A DNA stretch of 64,000 nucleotides from Agarilytica rhodophyticola (GTDB lineage: Bacteria > Pseudomonadota > Gammaproteobacteria > Pseudomonadales > Cellvibrionaceae), in assembly GCF_002157225.2 (NCBI RefSeq), contig NZ_CP020038.1:3378501-3442500 (forward strand). Reading direction: 5' to 3'. Of this stretch, positions 8,801 to 19,168 are shown in pieces. The position numbers were made by a program, and so were the translations under genes. Position 1 is the stretch's first letter. Every line of letters starts with the position of its first letter. The notes under the pieces are model-generated. The model was given only the letters and a program-made list of their open reading frames with translations. It had not been told where the DNA came from and searched no databases.

Positions 8801-11800
8801 TTAATACTCGTAATCCAAGTTTGACTGCAACCAACGCTCCATTTGTTGAAGTGGTATTCCTTTTCTATTAGCGAGGGATTCTACTTGATCCTTGCCAATT
8901 TTTCCCGTGTTAAAATATTGGCTTTCTGGGTGGGCAAAGTACCAGCCAGATACTGCGGCGGCAGGATACATTGCATAATGTTCTGTTAGCTTAACACCAA
9001 TTTCTTCACTGGCATCGAGCAACTTAAATAAGGTGTCTTTTTCAGTATGATCCGGGCATGCGGGGTAGCCTGGTGCTGGGCGTATGCCGCGGTAACGTTC
9101 TTTGATTAAGTCTTCATTGACGAGGGTTTCTTCACTGTCGTATCCCCAGAATTCTCTGCGCACACGCTCGTGCAAATGTTCGGCAAAAGCTTCTGCCAAA
9201 CGATCTGCTAGTGCTTTTACCATGATGGCAGAGTAATCGTCTTGCTTTTCTTCATAAGATTGAGCAAGCTCCTCAGCACCAATACCAGCGGTCACTACAA
9301 AACCTCCCATATAGTCATCTTTATCGAGTTCTTGTGGAACGATAAAGTCCGCTAATGAAGGGTATATGTCTTTGCCATTTTTTGATATCTGTTGGCGAAT
9401 ATGATGACAAGTGGCCAAAGGCTGGTTATTTTTGTCAAATAAGGCAATGTCATCATTATTAACTGTTTGTGCCTTCCAAAAGCCGAAAACGGCCTTTGCT
9501 TCTAAGCGTTTGTTATCAATTATGTCTTTTAGCAGGGTTTGCGCATCATTGAATAGATTCGTTGCAGCTTCACCCACCACTTCGTCCTGCAGAATTTTGG
9601 GATATTTCCCAGCAAGATCCCAACTGATAAAGAAAGGAGTCCAATCAATATACTCTATGAGATTTTCAAGAGGGTATTGGTGCAAGACCTTTTTACCAAG
9701 AAATTGAGGTGTTGGCGCCACATAATCACTCCAATCGATTCGACGCTTATGTTCAATGGCCTGCGGATAGGGCAAGGCTGTGCGTTTGGAAGTCTTATTC
9801 GCTCGGCGCTGTCTAATCACTTCATATTCGTCTTTGGCAGCACCGACAAAGTTGTCGTATTCCTCAGAAAGCAAGCTGGTGGCTACACCTACAGCACGGG
9901 AAGCATCGGCAACATAAATCGCTTGATTGAGATTAAATTGAGGATCGATCTTGACGGCTGTATGTGCTTTTGAGGTGGTAGCACCGCCAATAAGCAATGG
10001 AATATTAATACCTTGTCGCTCCATTTCTTTGGCGACAAACACCATTTCATCCAGTGACGGCGTGATTAAGCCTGATAGGCCAATGATATCGCATTTTTCT
10101 TCAATGGCGGTTTGCAATATTTTTTCGCAGGGTACCATCACGCCCAGATCGACAATTTCAAAATTATTACAACCTAGAACCACACCGACAATATTCTTAC
10201 CGATGTCATGCACGTCTCCCTTTACCGTGGCCATAAGAATTTTGCCGTTAGACTGGCTGTCGCCATCTTTTTCTTCTTCAATAAATGGTTGTAGATAGGA
10301 GACTGCTTGTTTCATTACGCGCGCGGATTTTACCACCTGCGGCAAAAACATCTTGCCGGCACCAAATAAATCTCCCACCACATTCATGCCATCCATCAAT
10401 GGCCCTTCAATAACATCCAAAGGCCGAGGCAAGTTTTGTCTTGCTTCTTCAGTATCCTCAATAATATGGCTGGTAATACCTTTGACAAGGGCATGAGCGA
10501 TACGACTTTCCACACTTTCTGAGCGCCAAGCGAGGTCTTCTTTTTTGCTGCCAGTTTTACCATCACCACGAAAGGTTTCTGCAATGTCTAGTAAAGCTTC
10601 GGTACTGTCTTCTGAGCGATTGAGGATGACATCTTCCACTTTATTACGCAGTTCTTGGGGAAGTTCGTCATAGATAGCCAGTTGTCCGGCATTGACGATA
10701 CCCATATTCATGCCTGCCTTGATAGCGTGAAAAAGAAACACAGAATGAATAGCTTCACGCACCGGGTTATTGCCACGAAAAGAGAAGGACACATTACTAA
10801 CACCGCCAGATATACCTGCATGAGGTAGATTTTCTTTTATCCAACGGGTGGCTTCAATAAAGTCTACGGCATAATTATTATGCTCTTCTATTCCCGTCGC
10901 GACGGCAAATATGTTCGGGTCAAAGATAATGTCTTCAGCGGGGAAACCCACCTTCTGGGTAAGTATTTGATAGGAGCGTTGACAGATTTCTTTTTTTCGA
11001 GCGGCAGTGTCCGCTTGGCCTTCTTCGTCAAATGCCATCACGATAATGGCGGCACCATACTTTTTACACAGCTGTGCTTTTTCTATAAAGTCTTCTTCGC
11101 CTTCTTTTAAGCTAATAGAGTTAACAATAGGTTTGCCCTGAATGCAGCGCAGCCCTGCTTCAATAACGTCCCATTTGGAGCTGTCTACCATGATAGGGAC
11201 GCGTGAAATATCGGGCTCACTGGCGACTAAATTTAAAAATGTAACGATGGCATTTTTTGCGTCCAGCATGCCTTCGTCCATGTTAATGTCGATAACCTGT
11301 GCACCATCTTCCACTTGCTGAGCGGCAACTTCAAGGGCGGTGCTGTAATCCCCTTCAAGAATAAGACGTTTAAAACGCGCAGAACCGGTAACGTTACAAC
11401 GCTCACCCACGTTAACAAAAAGCGAATCTTCGGTGATGTTAAAAGGCTCGAGTCCAGATAAGCGGCAGGCAGGTTCTACTACTGGTATTTCTCTTGGAGG
11501 GAAGGGGGCAACCGTTTCGGCGATGGCGCGAATATGTGCTGGCGATGTGCCGCAACAACCACCGACAATATTTAAATAGCCTCGCTCTGCGAAGGACTTG
11601 ATAATAGCGGCCATTTCTTCATCTGTTTGGTCATATTCTCCGAACTCGTTGGGTAGGCCGGCATTGGGGTGAGCAGAAACATGCGCATTGGCAACTCGGG
11701 ATAATTCGGCAATATAAGGCGTTAACTCTTTTGCCCCTAACGCACAGTTTAAGCCTATGGACAGGGGATGGGCGTGTGCTAGAGAATTGTAAAAAGCTTC

Positions 11801-12487
11801 TGTTGTCTGTCCTGATAGAGTCCTACCGGAGCTATCGGTAATAGTGCCGGAAATCATAATGGGTAGCTCGTAGCCAATACTGTCGAACAATTCGAACACA
11901 GCAAAGACCGCCGCTTTGGCATTGAGCGTATCGAAAATAGTTTCGATCAATAATATGTCTGCACCTCCATCAACCAGACCGCGACCAGCTTCAATATAAT
12001 TCTCCACTAGTTCTTGGTAAGTAACATTACGAGCACCTGGATCATTAACATCGGGCGAGATGGTGGCGGTTCTGCTCGTCGGTCCAAGGACGCCGGCGAC
12101 AAAGCGGGGTTTTTCCGGTGTCGAGCGGCTATCGGCAGCTTCACGTGCGACCTCGGCAGAAGCTTTGTTCAGCTCGTAAACAATGGACTCAAGCGAATAA
12201 TCTGCTTGAGAGATGCGTGTTGCGTTAAAAGTGTTGGTTTCAATAATATCCGAGCCTGCGTCCAGGTATTCAAGGTGGATATGTTTAATGACATCTGGCC
12301 GCGTAATTGACAGTAGATCATTATTACCGGCGAGATCTTGGTGATGATCGGAAAATCGCTCTCCACGATAATCTGCTTCCCCAAGCTTGAAACCTTGGAT
12401 CATGGTACCCATTGCCCCATCCAATACTAAAATACGTTCTGACAATGCTTTTTTGAGTGCAGCTTGAGCATCTGAATTAGGGGCCAT
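8801..12487 (-). CDS. metH: Cobalamin-dependent methionine synthase
   Basis: At 1228 residues this is the length of E. coli MetH (1227). It transfers the methyl group of 5-methyltetrahydrofolate to homocysteine through methylcobalamin in the cytoplasm. Order of modules: homocysteine-binding barrel (about 1-330) with zinc ligands C248, C311 and C312; pterin-binding barrel (about 360-620) starting [11 protein letters not shown]; cobalamin cap and Rossmann modules (about 650-900) with the cobalt-ligand motif [10 protein letters not shown]; and the AdoMet-dependent reactivation domain to the end, containing [15 protein letters not shown]. All key motifs are intact. The ATG at 12487 gives the standard N-terminus. 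Followed by DUF2970. Confidence 0.97.
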   Translation of the reverse strand: MAPNSDAQAALKKALSERILVLDGAMGTMIQGFKLGEADYRGERFSDHHQDLAGNNDLLSITRPDVIKHIHLEYLDAGSDIIETNTFNATRISQADYSLESIVYELNKASAEVAREAADSRSTPEKPRFVAGVLGPTSRTATISPDVNDPGARNVTYQELVENYIEAGRGLVDGGADILLIETIFDTLNAKAAVFAVFELFDSIGYELPIMISGTITDSSGRTLSGQTTEAFYNSLAHAHPLSIGLNCALGAKELTPYIAELSRVANAHVSAHPNAGLPNEFGEYDQTDEEMAAIIKSFAERGYLNIVGGCCGTSPAHIRAIAETVAPFPPREIPVVEPACRLSGLEPFNITEDSLFVNVGERCNVTGSARFKRLILEGDYSTALEVAAQQVEDGAQVIDINMDEGMLDAKNAIVTFLNLVASEPDISRVPIMVDSSKWDVIEAGLRCIQGKPIVNSISLKEGEEDFIEKAQLCKKYGAAIIVMAFDEEGQADTAARKKEICQRSYQILTQKVGFPAEDIIFDPNIFAVATGIEEHNNYAVDFIEATRWIKENLPHAGISGGVSNVSFSFRGNNPVREAIHSVFLFHAIKAGMNMGIVNAGQLAIYDELPQELRNKVEDVILNRSEDSTEALLDIAETFRGDGKTGSKKEDLAWRSESVESRIAHALVKGITSHIIEDTEEARQNLPRPLDVIEGPLMDGMNVVGDLFGAGKMFLPQVVKSARVMKQAVSYLQPFIEEEKDGDSQSNGKILMATVKGDVHDIGKNIVGVVLGCNNFEIVDLGVMVPCEKILQTAIEEKCDIIGLSGLITPSLDEMVFVAKEMERQGINIPLLIGGATTSKAHTAVKIDPQFNLNQAIYVADASRAVGVATSLLSEEYDNFVGAAKDEYEVIRQRRANKTSKRTALPYPQAIEHKRRIDWSDYVAPTPQFLGKKVLHQYPLENLIEYIDWTPFFISWDLAGKYPKILQDEVVGEAATNLFNDAQTLLKDIIDNKRLEAKAVFGFWKAQTVNNDDIALFDKNNQPLATCHHIRQQISKNGKDIYPSLADFIVPQELDKDDYMGGFVVTAGIGAEELAQSYEEKQDDYSAIMVKALADRLAEAFAEHLHERVRREFWGYDSEETLVNEDLIKERYRGIRPAPGYPACPDHTEKDTLFKLLDASEEIGVKLTEHYAMYPAAAVSGWYFAHPESQYFNTGKIGKDQVESLANRKGIPLQQMERWLQSNLDYEY

Positions 12488-12846
12488 TGAATATCCTAGG
12501 TGTATGTGTTGTTCAATTAATCTGGTTTTAAATATCAGGTCAACCCGTCTTTATAGCCCGGTAGCCTTACGCGCAAACAGGTTGCCTATATTTATTTGGG
12601 CTTATATTGGGGGATTACAAATGAATACGATATTATCCGTTAGCAACTGCTCGCAATTTATACCCTGGTATCTATATCAAAATATTTTGATGTAGTTTAG
12701 CAGAACTAAATCCCTAAACTAAAGCCTTCTTAATATATAAAAGCTGGACAACCGTTAAAGACGATAAGCTATTCAACTCTGTTAAAAAATCCCGTAGAAT
12801 AATAACCGACGAATTTACTTGGTTATTATGAGGTCTCTTACTCTCA
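12488..12846. other. Divergent promoter region between metH and nfuA
   Basis: 359 non-coding bases shared by leftward metH and rightward nfuA. I looked for a cobalamin or SAM riboswitch and for a clear MetR-type TGAA-N5-TTCA site and found none that I would defend. Confidence 0.5.
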
Positions 12847-13431
12847 ATGTTAAATGTAACGATCACTGAATCAGCCCAGGGTTATTTGCGAGAATTATTG
12901 GAAAAACAAGATGTCGAAGATATTGGCATTCGAATGTTTGTCGCAAATCCCGGTACTCCTCAAGCTGAGACATGTATTGCTTATTCTCGTCCAGGTGAGC
13001 ATGAAGAATCAGACACTGTACTTGCCCTAGATGGTTTCAATGCTTACTTTGAAGAGAGAAGCATCCCTTATCTTGATGAAGCAAAAGTAGATTACTCCCC
13101 GGATAAAATGGGAGGGCAGCTCACCATTCGCGCACCAAATTCAAAAATGCCAAAGATCTCCGACGATAGCTCTATCGAAGACAAGGTTAACTACATTCTC
13201 TACAACGATATTAATCCAGGCTTAGCTTCACATGGCGGTAATGTTAGTTTAGTTGAAATTACTGATGATATGCATGCAGTTTTGCGTTTTGGCGGCGGTT
13301 GCCAAGGCTGTAGTGCAGTTGATATGACACTTAAACAAGGCGTTGAGAAAACCTTACGAGAAAAATTGCCAGAAATTCTTGGTGTAAGGGATATGACTGA
13401 TCACAGTGATCGCTCGGGTGCCTACTACTAG
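12847..13431 (+). CDS. nfuA: NfuA, Fe-S cluster carrier
   Basis: A 194-residue carrier that delivers [4Fe-4S] clusters to client enzymes, important under oxidative stress and iron limitation. It has a degenerate A-type domain (1-95, keeping only C43 of the usual cysteines) and a C-terminal Nfu domain with the cluster motif CQGC, C152 and C155, in [20 protein letters not shown]. coli uses C149 and C152. The ATG at 12847 gives the conventional N-terminus [10 protein letters not shown]. It is monocistronic, ending before a strong terminator. Expected clients nearby include the sulfite reductase and ETF-QO, which is inference. Confidence 0.95.
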   Translation: MLNVTITESAQGYLRELLEKQDVEDIGIRMFVANPGTPQAETCIAYSRPGEHEESDTVLALDGFNAYFEERSIPYLDEAKVDYSPDKMGGQLTIRAPNSKMPKISDDSSIEDKVNYILYNDINPGLASHGGNVSLVEITDDMHAVLRFGGGCQGCSAVDMTLKQGVEKTLREKLPEILGVRDMTDHSDRSGAYY

Positions 13432-13521
13432 TTTGTCGGAATAGAAAAAGTCAAAAATAAAAAGATAAGAGCAAGCTAAGAAATAGCTAAACCGTATACT
13501 ACTAGAATTTTTTCTTTGTCT

Positions 13522-13552
13522 AAAAAAGCCAATCTTAGTGATTGGCTTTTTT
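13522..13552. terminator. Intrinsic terminator after nfuA
   Basis: AAAAAAGCCAATC / GATTGGCTTTTTT, a 13-bp perfect stem with a 5-base loop. The A-run on one side and T-run on the other serve both nfuA (+) and the pseudogene transcript (-). Confidence 0.88.
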
Positions 13553-13570
13553 GCTTAATCCTCAAGCTTT

Positions 13571-14364
13571 TTAGGGCTTAAGTGGATCGAGTCTGCCCAA
13601 CAATATAGAGCTCAATACTAGAAGTAGAAGCCAGTCCACGCTGCCGCCACCGCTTTTAGTACCTGGAATCAACCCTTTGTTTACGGGCGCAGCGTTTTCC
13701 GGTACGGGAGGTAAGGTGAGATCTGGTATTGGAGTGATTTCAGGTGTGGGTGTCACTACCACTGTAGGGCTAGCCGTAGGTGTTGCAACTGGTGTCGGCG
13801 CGAAACTGGGGGTAGGCAGTGGGGACGGCGTCACTGTTGGTGCTTGTGTAATAGTGGGACTTGGTTAGGCACCTTGGCCGACATTGGCTGGGCTTCCACC
13901 GGTGCTGCGTTTGGAATTAAGAGTAAATGGATCGCCATCTGTATTGTTTGGCCAGCGAGCTAAGTCCAGAGCTGTTGCTCTGTGCATCACAAAGTTCTCT
14001 TGGCCTAAATCCCAGTCAACGGATGTCTTATAAACAGGGCCTGAGTCTACAGTCCAACCATTGAGTGCCTGCATGGCGGTAATGATAACTTTTTCATTTT
14101 GATATGATTGAAAAATAATAGGTTCTGAAGCTTTACCTGAACGGGCTGGCCTAAGTGTTTCTTCATATGTACCTTCACGAATAAAAACAATATCCCCTGC
14201 ATCTGCAACATTTGCTGCCTTACCAATCGTTTTATAAGGTGCATTAATAGTTCCCGCAGCATTATCATTTCCCTTTGGCGAGACATATAAAGCCTTCGCT
14301 GAGGATCCCAGAGAAAGCGGCAATAATATTGAAATTAATGCGCTATAGAAAATGTGTTCTTCAT
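13571..14364 (-). pseudogene. Decayed secreted beta-helix protein with GlyGly-CTERM-like tail
   Basis: Two pieces in one frame are split by an in-frame TAA at 13865-13867. Upstream piece: LYVSPKGNDNAAGTINAPYK, the usual start of DUF1565/right-handed beta-helix polysaccharide-active proteins, to ARWPNNTDGDPF. Downstream piece: a Pro/Thr-rich linker and then SGGGSVDWLLLLVLSSILLG, a GlyGly-CTERM-like sorting tail. The likely native start, ATG at 14362-14364 (MKNTFSIA), lies in another frame from the rest of the signal peptide (LISILLPLSLGSSAKA), so a frameshift sits near 14336-14350. A complete beta-helix domain is also missing, since only about 150 residues precede the linker. Two disablements and an internal deletion mark a dead gene. 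Confidence 0.75.
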
Positions 14365-14837
14365 ATTGTTGATGACTTAGACGAGTTTTTAGTGATAGCG
14401 ACTTTTTACAAGTAGAGTCACGAGTGATGATTTTTATAAATAATGTAAAATTATGCGCTATGAAAGTATGGGGGTTAGGACTTGTTCCACAAAAATATAA
14501 ATAATCTTTCGCAATGTGGTTTATATCGTTTTTTTACTTGAATTAAACCGGCAGCGTGTTTTTTTGGGGGGCTTTTTTATAAAGTAAGTGAAAAGATATT
14601 TTTAATTTAGGCTTTTCGCAAACGTACTTTCCACCAGCGAAAAAAGACGTAGTGTTTTTTATTTATGTGTAAATCTTTTTCGGGTAAGAGAAAATACTTC
14701 AACTTTGGGTAGAAAGTTAGTGATTGTGATATGTATGTGATGGAGCAGCGGTGCGATGCTAGCTGAACAGTAGAAATGTGTCTTTATAAATTTTATCTGG
14801 CCTGTCCAGCTACTATTTCTTTCGTGTTTCAATAGAT
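14365..14837. other. AT-rich intergenic region
   Basis: 473 bases upstream of the pseudogene. No supported gene, RNA or strong hairpin seen. Confidence 0.5.
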
Positions 14838-15245
14838 TTAGGCATTGCCAATAAGCATGCCGCTGTGATCAAACAACGTTCTTATAAAGTTTTTTTGTTC
14901 TACATCTTTAATTGTATTAATGTGGAAATCTTTGATTTGTTCATCTTGCCAGTTGATAGTAAAGCTAGCAAACTCAGGACTAGTGAGTGTTTGTTGCGAA
15001 TAAATAAATACCTTAGCACGTTCATGACAAGTTTCCATAATTTGGTAAACTTCATTCATAAAATCACTCAAGGCAGTTTTATTTGCAAGCTTTGAATTTA
15101 TGTTCGCAGAGAGAAATATATAGTCATAACTAGAAAGTTGGGCATAGCGCAGTTCAGCCCAATGTGAAGCTGGATCGTGAGGTTCTCCTAAAATTGTATA
15201 GATATCAGTTTGTTGTTGTGGAGCGGATAGTATTGCAGACTTCAT
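14838..15245 (-). CDS. Hypothetical cytoplasmic protein
   Basis: 135 residues without signal peptide or membrane helix. I do not recognise a family. Features visible: a YDYIFLSANIN strand-like segment around 40-50, a helix with FMNEVYQIMETCHERAKVFIYS (about 63-84), and a C-terminal alpha/beta-like pattern. It might be a small Rossmann-like or regulatory protein. The ATG at 15245 is the only sensible start. The gene stands alone, between a decayed gene and a DAHP synthase gene transcribed the same way, with more than 200 bases on each side. Confidence 0.65.
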   Translation of the reverse strand: MKSAILSAPQQQTDIYTILGEPHDPASHWAELRYAQLSSYDYIFLSANINSKLANKTALSDFMNEVYQIMETCHERAKVFIYSQQTLTSPEFASFTINWQDEQIKDFHINTIKDVEQKNFIRTLFDHSGMLIGNA

Positions 15246-15461
15246 GATTCAGGTTGCCTTTATATTCACACTTGAACTTGATGAAAAAATTGATCAAGTA
15301 GTAAGTTAGCTTATCAACCAAATGTCTAAAAATCTATACTTTAAATGCTCTTATAGTATATCGATTTCCTATCAATGTTTAACAATAACCTAACAAAAAA
15401 GTATGATTTAATTCGATAGAAGCGATTTTTTGAGTGTTGTCAGAGAAGAGAGAATGAATAA

Positions 15462-15495
15462 GATAAATCCATCGCTTTACTGCGACGGATTTATC
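15462..15495 (-). terminator. Hairpin downstream of the DAHP synthase gene
   Basis: Fourteen-base arms (GATAAATCCATCGC / GCGACGGATTTATC) pair with a single A-C mismatch around a 6-base loop, 12 bases past the stop. The tail is only moderately U-rich. Confidence 0.55.
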
Positions 15496-15507
15496 CGATT
15501 TTACCAA

Positions 15508-16575
15508 TTATTTTATTCTGGATTTAAGTGCTGATCTGAGTTTCTCAGCAGTATTTAAAAGTGCCTCTTCGGTTGTTTGCCAGTCAATACAAGCATCTGT
15601 GATTGAAACGCCATATTCAAGATCGTTGAGATCACTTGGAATTTTCTGGTTACCTGCTCCGATGTTGCTTTCCATCATTATGCCGATAATAGAACGGTTG
15701 CCTTCGAGTATTTGGTTGACAACATTTTCCAGTACTAGCGTCTGCAGTTCATGGTTTTTATTGGAATTCGCATGACTACAATCAATCATAATATTGGGTG
15801 TAATAGCATGCTTTTCCAACTCTTTTTCGCACATAGCGACGCTCACTGAGTCATAGTTTGGACGACCATTACCGCCACGTAAAACTACATGGCCATAAGG
15901 GTTACCACGAGTGTGGATAATAGCCACTGAACCATCGCTATTGATTCCTAAAAAGCGGTGGGGGTTAGATACAGATTGCAGTGCGTTAATCGCTACGGTT
16001 AAACCTCCATCGGTACCATTTTTAAATCCTACAGCTGAAGACAGACCACTAGCCATTTCTCTATGTGTTTGCGATTCTGTTGTTCTTGCTCCAATAGCAG
16101 ACCAACAGATCAAATCTTGTAGGTATTGGGGAGAAATAGGATCGAGTGCCTCGGTAGCACAAGGTAGTCCAATTTCAGCAATATCGAGTAGTAATTTTCT
16201 CCCTACATGAAGACCCTCTTGTATTTTAAAAGAGTCGTTAAGATAGGGATCATTAATTAATCCTTTCCAGCCTACAGTCGTACGAGGCTTTTCGAAATAA
16301 ACACGCATTACAATGTAGAGGGTATCGCCGACTTTATCTGCTAGGGCTTTCAATCGTTTCGCATAGTCAATTGCAGCCTTGGTATCGTGTATAGAACAGG
16401 GGCCTATAACAACAATTAGTCGCTCATCTTTGCGATCGAGAATATTGCGCACGCTATTGCGGCCTTCCGTTACCACTTGCGATGCTATATCGCTAATTGG
16501 CAACTCATCTTTAAGTTGTTGTGGGGTCACAAGGATTTCTTGTGATACTACATTAAGATTGTCTACTTTTGCCAT
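15508..16575 (-). CDS. Class I 3-deoxy-7-phosphoheptulonate (DAHP) synthase
   Basis: A 355-residue AroF/G/H-type enzyme that condenses phosphoenolpyruvate and erythrose 4-phosphate, the first step of the shikimate pathway. Typical motifs: GPCSIHD, MRVYFEKPRTTVGWKGLINDP (phosphate and PEP binding), GARTTESQTHREMASG, GFKNGTDGG and DCSHANSNK. The ATG at 16575 (MAKVDNLNV) is preferred over the TTG at 16590 because it gives the family N-terminus; neither has a strong ribosome site. Whether it is sensitive to Phe, Tyr or Trp cannot be told safely from the sequence. No other aromatic pathway gene is adjacent. Confidence 0.93.
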   Translation of the reverse strand: MAKVDNLNVVSQEILVTPQQLKDELPISDIASQVVTEGRNSVRNILDRKDERLIVVIGPCSIHDTKAAIDYAKRLKALADKVGDTLYIVMRVYFEKPRTTVGWKGLINDPYLNDSFKIQEGLHVGRKLLLDIAEIGLPCATEALDPISPQYLQDLICWSAIGARTTESQTHREMASGLSSAVGFKNGTDGGLTVAINALQSVSNPHRFLGINSDGSVAIIHTRGNPYGHVVLRGGNGRPNYDSVSVAMCEKELEKHAITPNIMIDCSHANSNKNHELQTLVLENVVNQILEGNRSIIGIMMESNIGAGNQKIPSDLNDLEYGVSITDACIDWQTTEEALLNTAEKLRSALKSRIK

Positions 16576-17830
16576 GATGTGTTGTACCAAACTAGTGCTG
16601 AAGTTTTCGGGGGCATTATTGTAATAGAAAAACAGTTTACATTGTTTTCTATATTTTAAAATTTACTCAAGCATTTTATTCCTGACTTTTAGGTCAGCTA
16701 ATTGAAAGATGAAAATTGACTTGTCCGATAGATGATATGCTCGTGTTTTTCCACCTAAAATTGCTATAGTTTTGTCATTAAAAATATTATTCTTATTCGT
16801 TATATTTAATTTTAATTTGTATGTTATTTTTTGCGTCATTTTAAATAAAATTATGCCTTATAAAAACCTTGATTTTTGACAAATTTGTTACTAAGAGGCT
16901 TCATGGGTTAGCGCACGCTAACTTTTTATGCACATACCTCAACAAAACTAATTGGAAGGGGCTAATTTGCGCCATATTGCCTTTTTTTTACGGAAAGAAC
17001 CTATAAAAATACAATAACTTATTGATAAATAAGAAAAAATAGAAAGAGGTTAAAAAATAGTCGATCCGAGAGAGAACTAGACATAATCGGTATTAGCGTT
17101 GTTTTTCAGAGGCCTATCCACCAACTTATCCACAGGAAATGTGGAAAACATCCCAGAAATAAAAATGTCATATGTAATTTAAGTGCAACCTTTGGGCTGT
17201 AATGCTTAGAGCTGCCTTTTTTATAACTGATAATTTGTAGAAGTAGCGTTTTTAGAGAGGAATGGCGACAAAGATGATGAATTTGGTTATATCTTTTCGC
17301 GTCAAAAATATGACGCATGCTGTCGTCACAGTAAAGGAAATATTACGGACATATAATTGTCAAAAATATAAATTTTGTGTTTTTTTTATACTGATCTGTG
17401 CTTTTACTATGTGTATAAAAAAAGTTTAGTATCTGCATAAAAAAAGCCCGACGTTTCTGGGGGATACCGTCGGGCTAGGACCATTAGGAGTGAAACATCA
17501 AGGATAAACATCCTCAACTGGCTAACAAGTAGCCTCTGACGACAGTTAACACTTGGGGGGGATGTTTGCCATCAGATAACTTAAGTATTGAACATATTTG
17601 GAAAACTTCCAGCCTGGGGTTGTATATTTTTAAATCGAATTCTTATAGTTGTATAGCAAAGGCAGCTAACTTGAAATATCAAATTACGGTGCCGATTAAT
17701 ACGAACTTTTTTTGATAAAACATCAGGGATCTAGCACTAAATAAAAGGATTTATTGGCGATACAAAATGGCGAATCTCAATTTCTGAGATTCGCTTCTTG
17801 TCGCAATAAAATACTTTTAAGTACTGTAAA
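16576..17830. other. Long non-coding region
   Basis: About 1.25 kb, AT-rich, upstream of the DAHP synthase gene. The only organised part is at 17439-17580 (see the candidate RNA). A single DnaA-box-like TTATCCACA lies at 17126-17134. A 70-codon open frame at 17106-17318 (-) has no family resemblance and no ribosome site, and I do not call it. Confidence 0.6.
17439..17580 (-). ncRNA. Candidate structured RNA or leader ending in a strong terminator
   Basis: Read on the minus strand, three hairpins follow one another: GGCTA/TAGCC (17520-17534), AGGAT/ATCCT (17501-17514) and a GC-rich terminator GCCCGACG/CGTCGGGC (17446-17475, 14-base loop) that runs straight into seven U (17439-17445). A short frame with a GAGG ribosome-like site starts at 17511 (MFILDVSLLMVLARR...) and crosses the terminator to a stop at 17407-17409; it is rich in Leu and Val codons. 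So this is either a small RNA or an attenuator leader. The nearest gene downstream is about 830 bases away, which favours an independent RNA. The 5' end is a guess. Confidence 0.42.
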
Positions 17831-18169
17831 TTATAGAAACTTGGATGCTGTTAAATTAATAACATTAGAAATTGATGTATGTAATTTTTGTGCTGTTTCA
17901 GTTCTCGCAAACCATTCATCAATATGATTCTGTAATTGTTTGATTTTTCTTGCGCATTCAGGGAAGTGTACAGATACAGGTTCATAACCCATGTTGTGAT
18001 CTTCGATGCTCAGTTTAGCTAGCTCACTTAATTCCGCACTAATGGTAGAAAGAATATCGAATACTGTATCTTTTCGAGAAACGCAGTTTGAGTCCCAATA
18101 TGCTGCTATTAATGCTTGGTGAAGCTCCTCAAGTGCTTCTGTTGCGTATGAGATAGTATAACGGTCCAT
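17831..18169 (-). CDS. Hypothetical helical protein
   Basis: 112 residues from the ATG at 18169 (MDRYTISYATEALEELHQAL), chosen because AGTAGG stands just upstream; an in-frame start at 18223 would add 18 residues. The protein looks all-helical and soluble, with a conserved-looking NHMGYEPVSVHFPE-like turn (here HNMGYEPVSVHFPECAR, about 59-75). No family recognised. Lies 84 bases downstream of tesB on the same strand and may share its transcript. Confidence 0.6.
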   Translation of the reverse strand: MDRYTISYATEALEELHQALIAAYWDSNCVSRKDTVFDILSTISAELSELAKLSIEDHNMGYEPVSVHFPECARKIKQLQNHIDEWFARTETAQKLHTSISNVINLTASKFL

Positions 18170-18253
18170 AAGTTGACCTACTTTTCTTAGCTTGGACTTT
18201 GGCGAAAATATGCCAATGAGCAATCATTGACATGGTTTACCATAAGTATAGCG

Positions 18254-19087
18254 CTATATTTCGCGAATAAGACCTTCCTGAGCTGTCGATGCTACAAGTT
18301 CTCCTTTCATATTAAAAATAGACCCTTGGGTAAAGCCCCGAGCATTGCCTGCCCACGGACTGAAAGTCTTGCATAGCAGCCATTCGTCGGCCCGAAAATT
18401 TCTACTGTGAAACCACATAGCATGGTCGATACTGGCGCTCACCATATTCTTTGTAAACACAGTCGCTTCATGAGGAAGCAAGGCTGTTGCAAGCAAACCT
18501 AGATCCGAAGCAAAGGCCAGTGCGCAGTAATGCACAATAGGTGAGTCAGGCAGGGGTTTCATGGCTTTCATCCAGAAGTAGCCTACTGGGGGATCAATGA
18601 CTTTTGTCGAAAAGACATCTTCGTCTACAGCAACTAAATGAAAGGGTGTCACAGAGTTTTTATGTTCTTCCGATAGCTCTGCAGTTTTCTTTTGCCGAGC
18701 TATAATTTCCTCAGGGTGAGGAATATTGTCTGGCAATGGCAGTTGGTGCTCATAGCCTTTTTCTTCCTTGTGAAACGACGTGGACATATTAAATATTGGC
18801 CTGCCAAACTGTCTGGCAACAGCACGACGGCTGTTAAAGCTGCGGCCATCTCTAACTTTCTCGACGTCGTAAATAACAGGGATCTCACTGCTGCCTGCAC
18901 GCAAAAAGTAGGCGTGTAATGAGTTTGGAAGTTCCCCATCCTGAGTATTGTATGCCGCCATCAGCGCCTGTCCCAGGACTTGGCCCCCGAACAAGGTCTT
19001 GCGGAAGTTTTCACAGTGTTCTTGGCTGCGAAAGAGATTGCTGTCGAGCTGTTCTAGAGACAATATACTTTCTAGAGGTGAATCCAT
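18254..19087 (-). CDS. tesB: Acyl-CoA thioesterase II
   Basis: A 277-residue double-hotdog thioesterase hydrolysing medium- and long-chain acyl-CoA to free acid and CoA. Family motifs: LFGGQVLGQALMAA (about 32-45), LHAYFLRAG, DGRSFNSRRAVARQ, and in the second hotdog SDLGLLATALLP, ASIDHAMWFHR and the C-terminal GLIREI. The Asp, Thr/Ser and Gln residues expected in the active site of E. coli TesB have counterparts in these blocks. The ATG at 19087 gives the usual length. Divergent from a lipoprotein gene. Confidence 0.93.
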   Translation of the reverse strand: MDSPLESILSLEQLDSNLFRSQEHCENFRKTLFGGQVLGQALMAAYNTQDGELPNSLHAYFLRAGSSEIPVIYDVEKVRDGRSFNSRRAVARQFGRPIFNMSTSFHKEEKGYEHQLPLPDNIPHPEEIIARQKKTAELSEEHKNSVTPFHLVAVDEDVFSTKVIDPPVGYFWMKAMKPLPDSPIVHYCALAFASDLGLLATALLPHEATVFTKNMVSASIDHAMWFHSRNFRADEWLLCKTFSPWAGNARGFTQGSIFNMKGELVASTAQEGLIREI

Positions 19088-19168
19088 GGGGTTTTCCTTA
19101 ATAAAATACTCAGGTTGACGATAATTAGAGATATAGCATTTAATTTCTTACAATGTGGGTATTTAACT

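Noticed and set aside
12488-12846. Cobalamin or SAM riboswitch before metH
   Set aside because: No B12-box-like motif or paired structure could be found by eye.
13571-13834. Pro/Thr-rich frame as an independent small secreted protein
   Set aside because: It has no signal peptide and continues exactly in frame from the upstream fragment across one stop codon, so it is the tail of the broken gene.
17126-17134. DnaA-box-like TTATCCACA, possible origin
   Set aside because: A single box with no cluster, no AT-rich 13-mers in register and no dnaA, dnaN or gyrB nearby.
17106-17318. 70-codon frame (-) upstream of DAHP synthase
   Set aside because: No start signal and no family; composition like the surrounding non-coding DNA.
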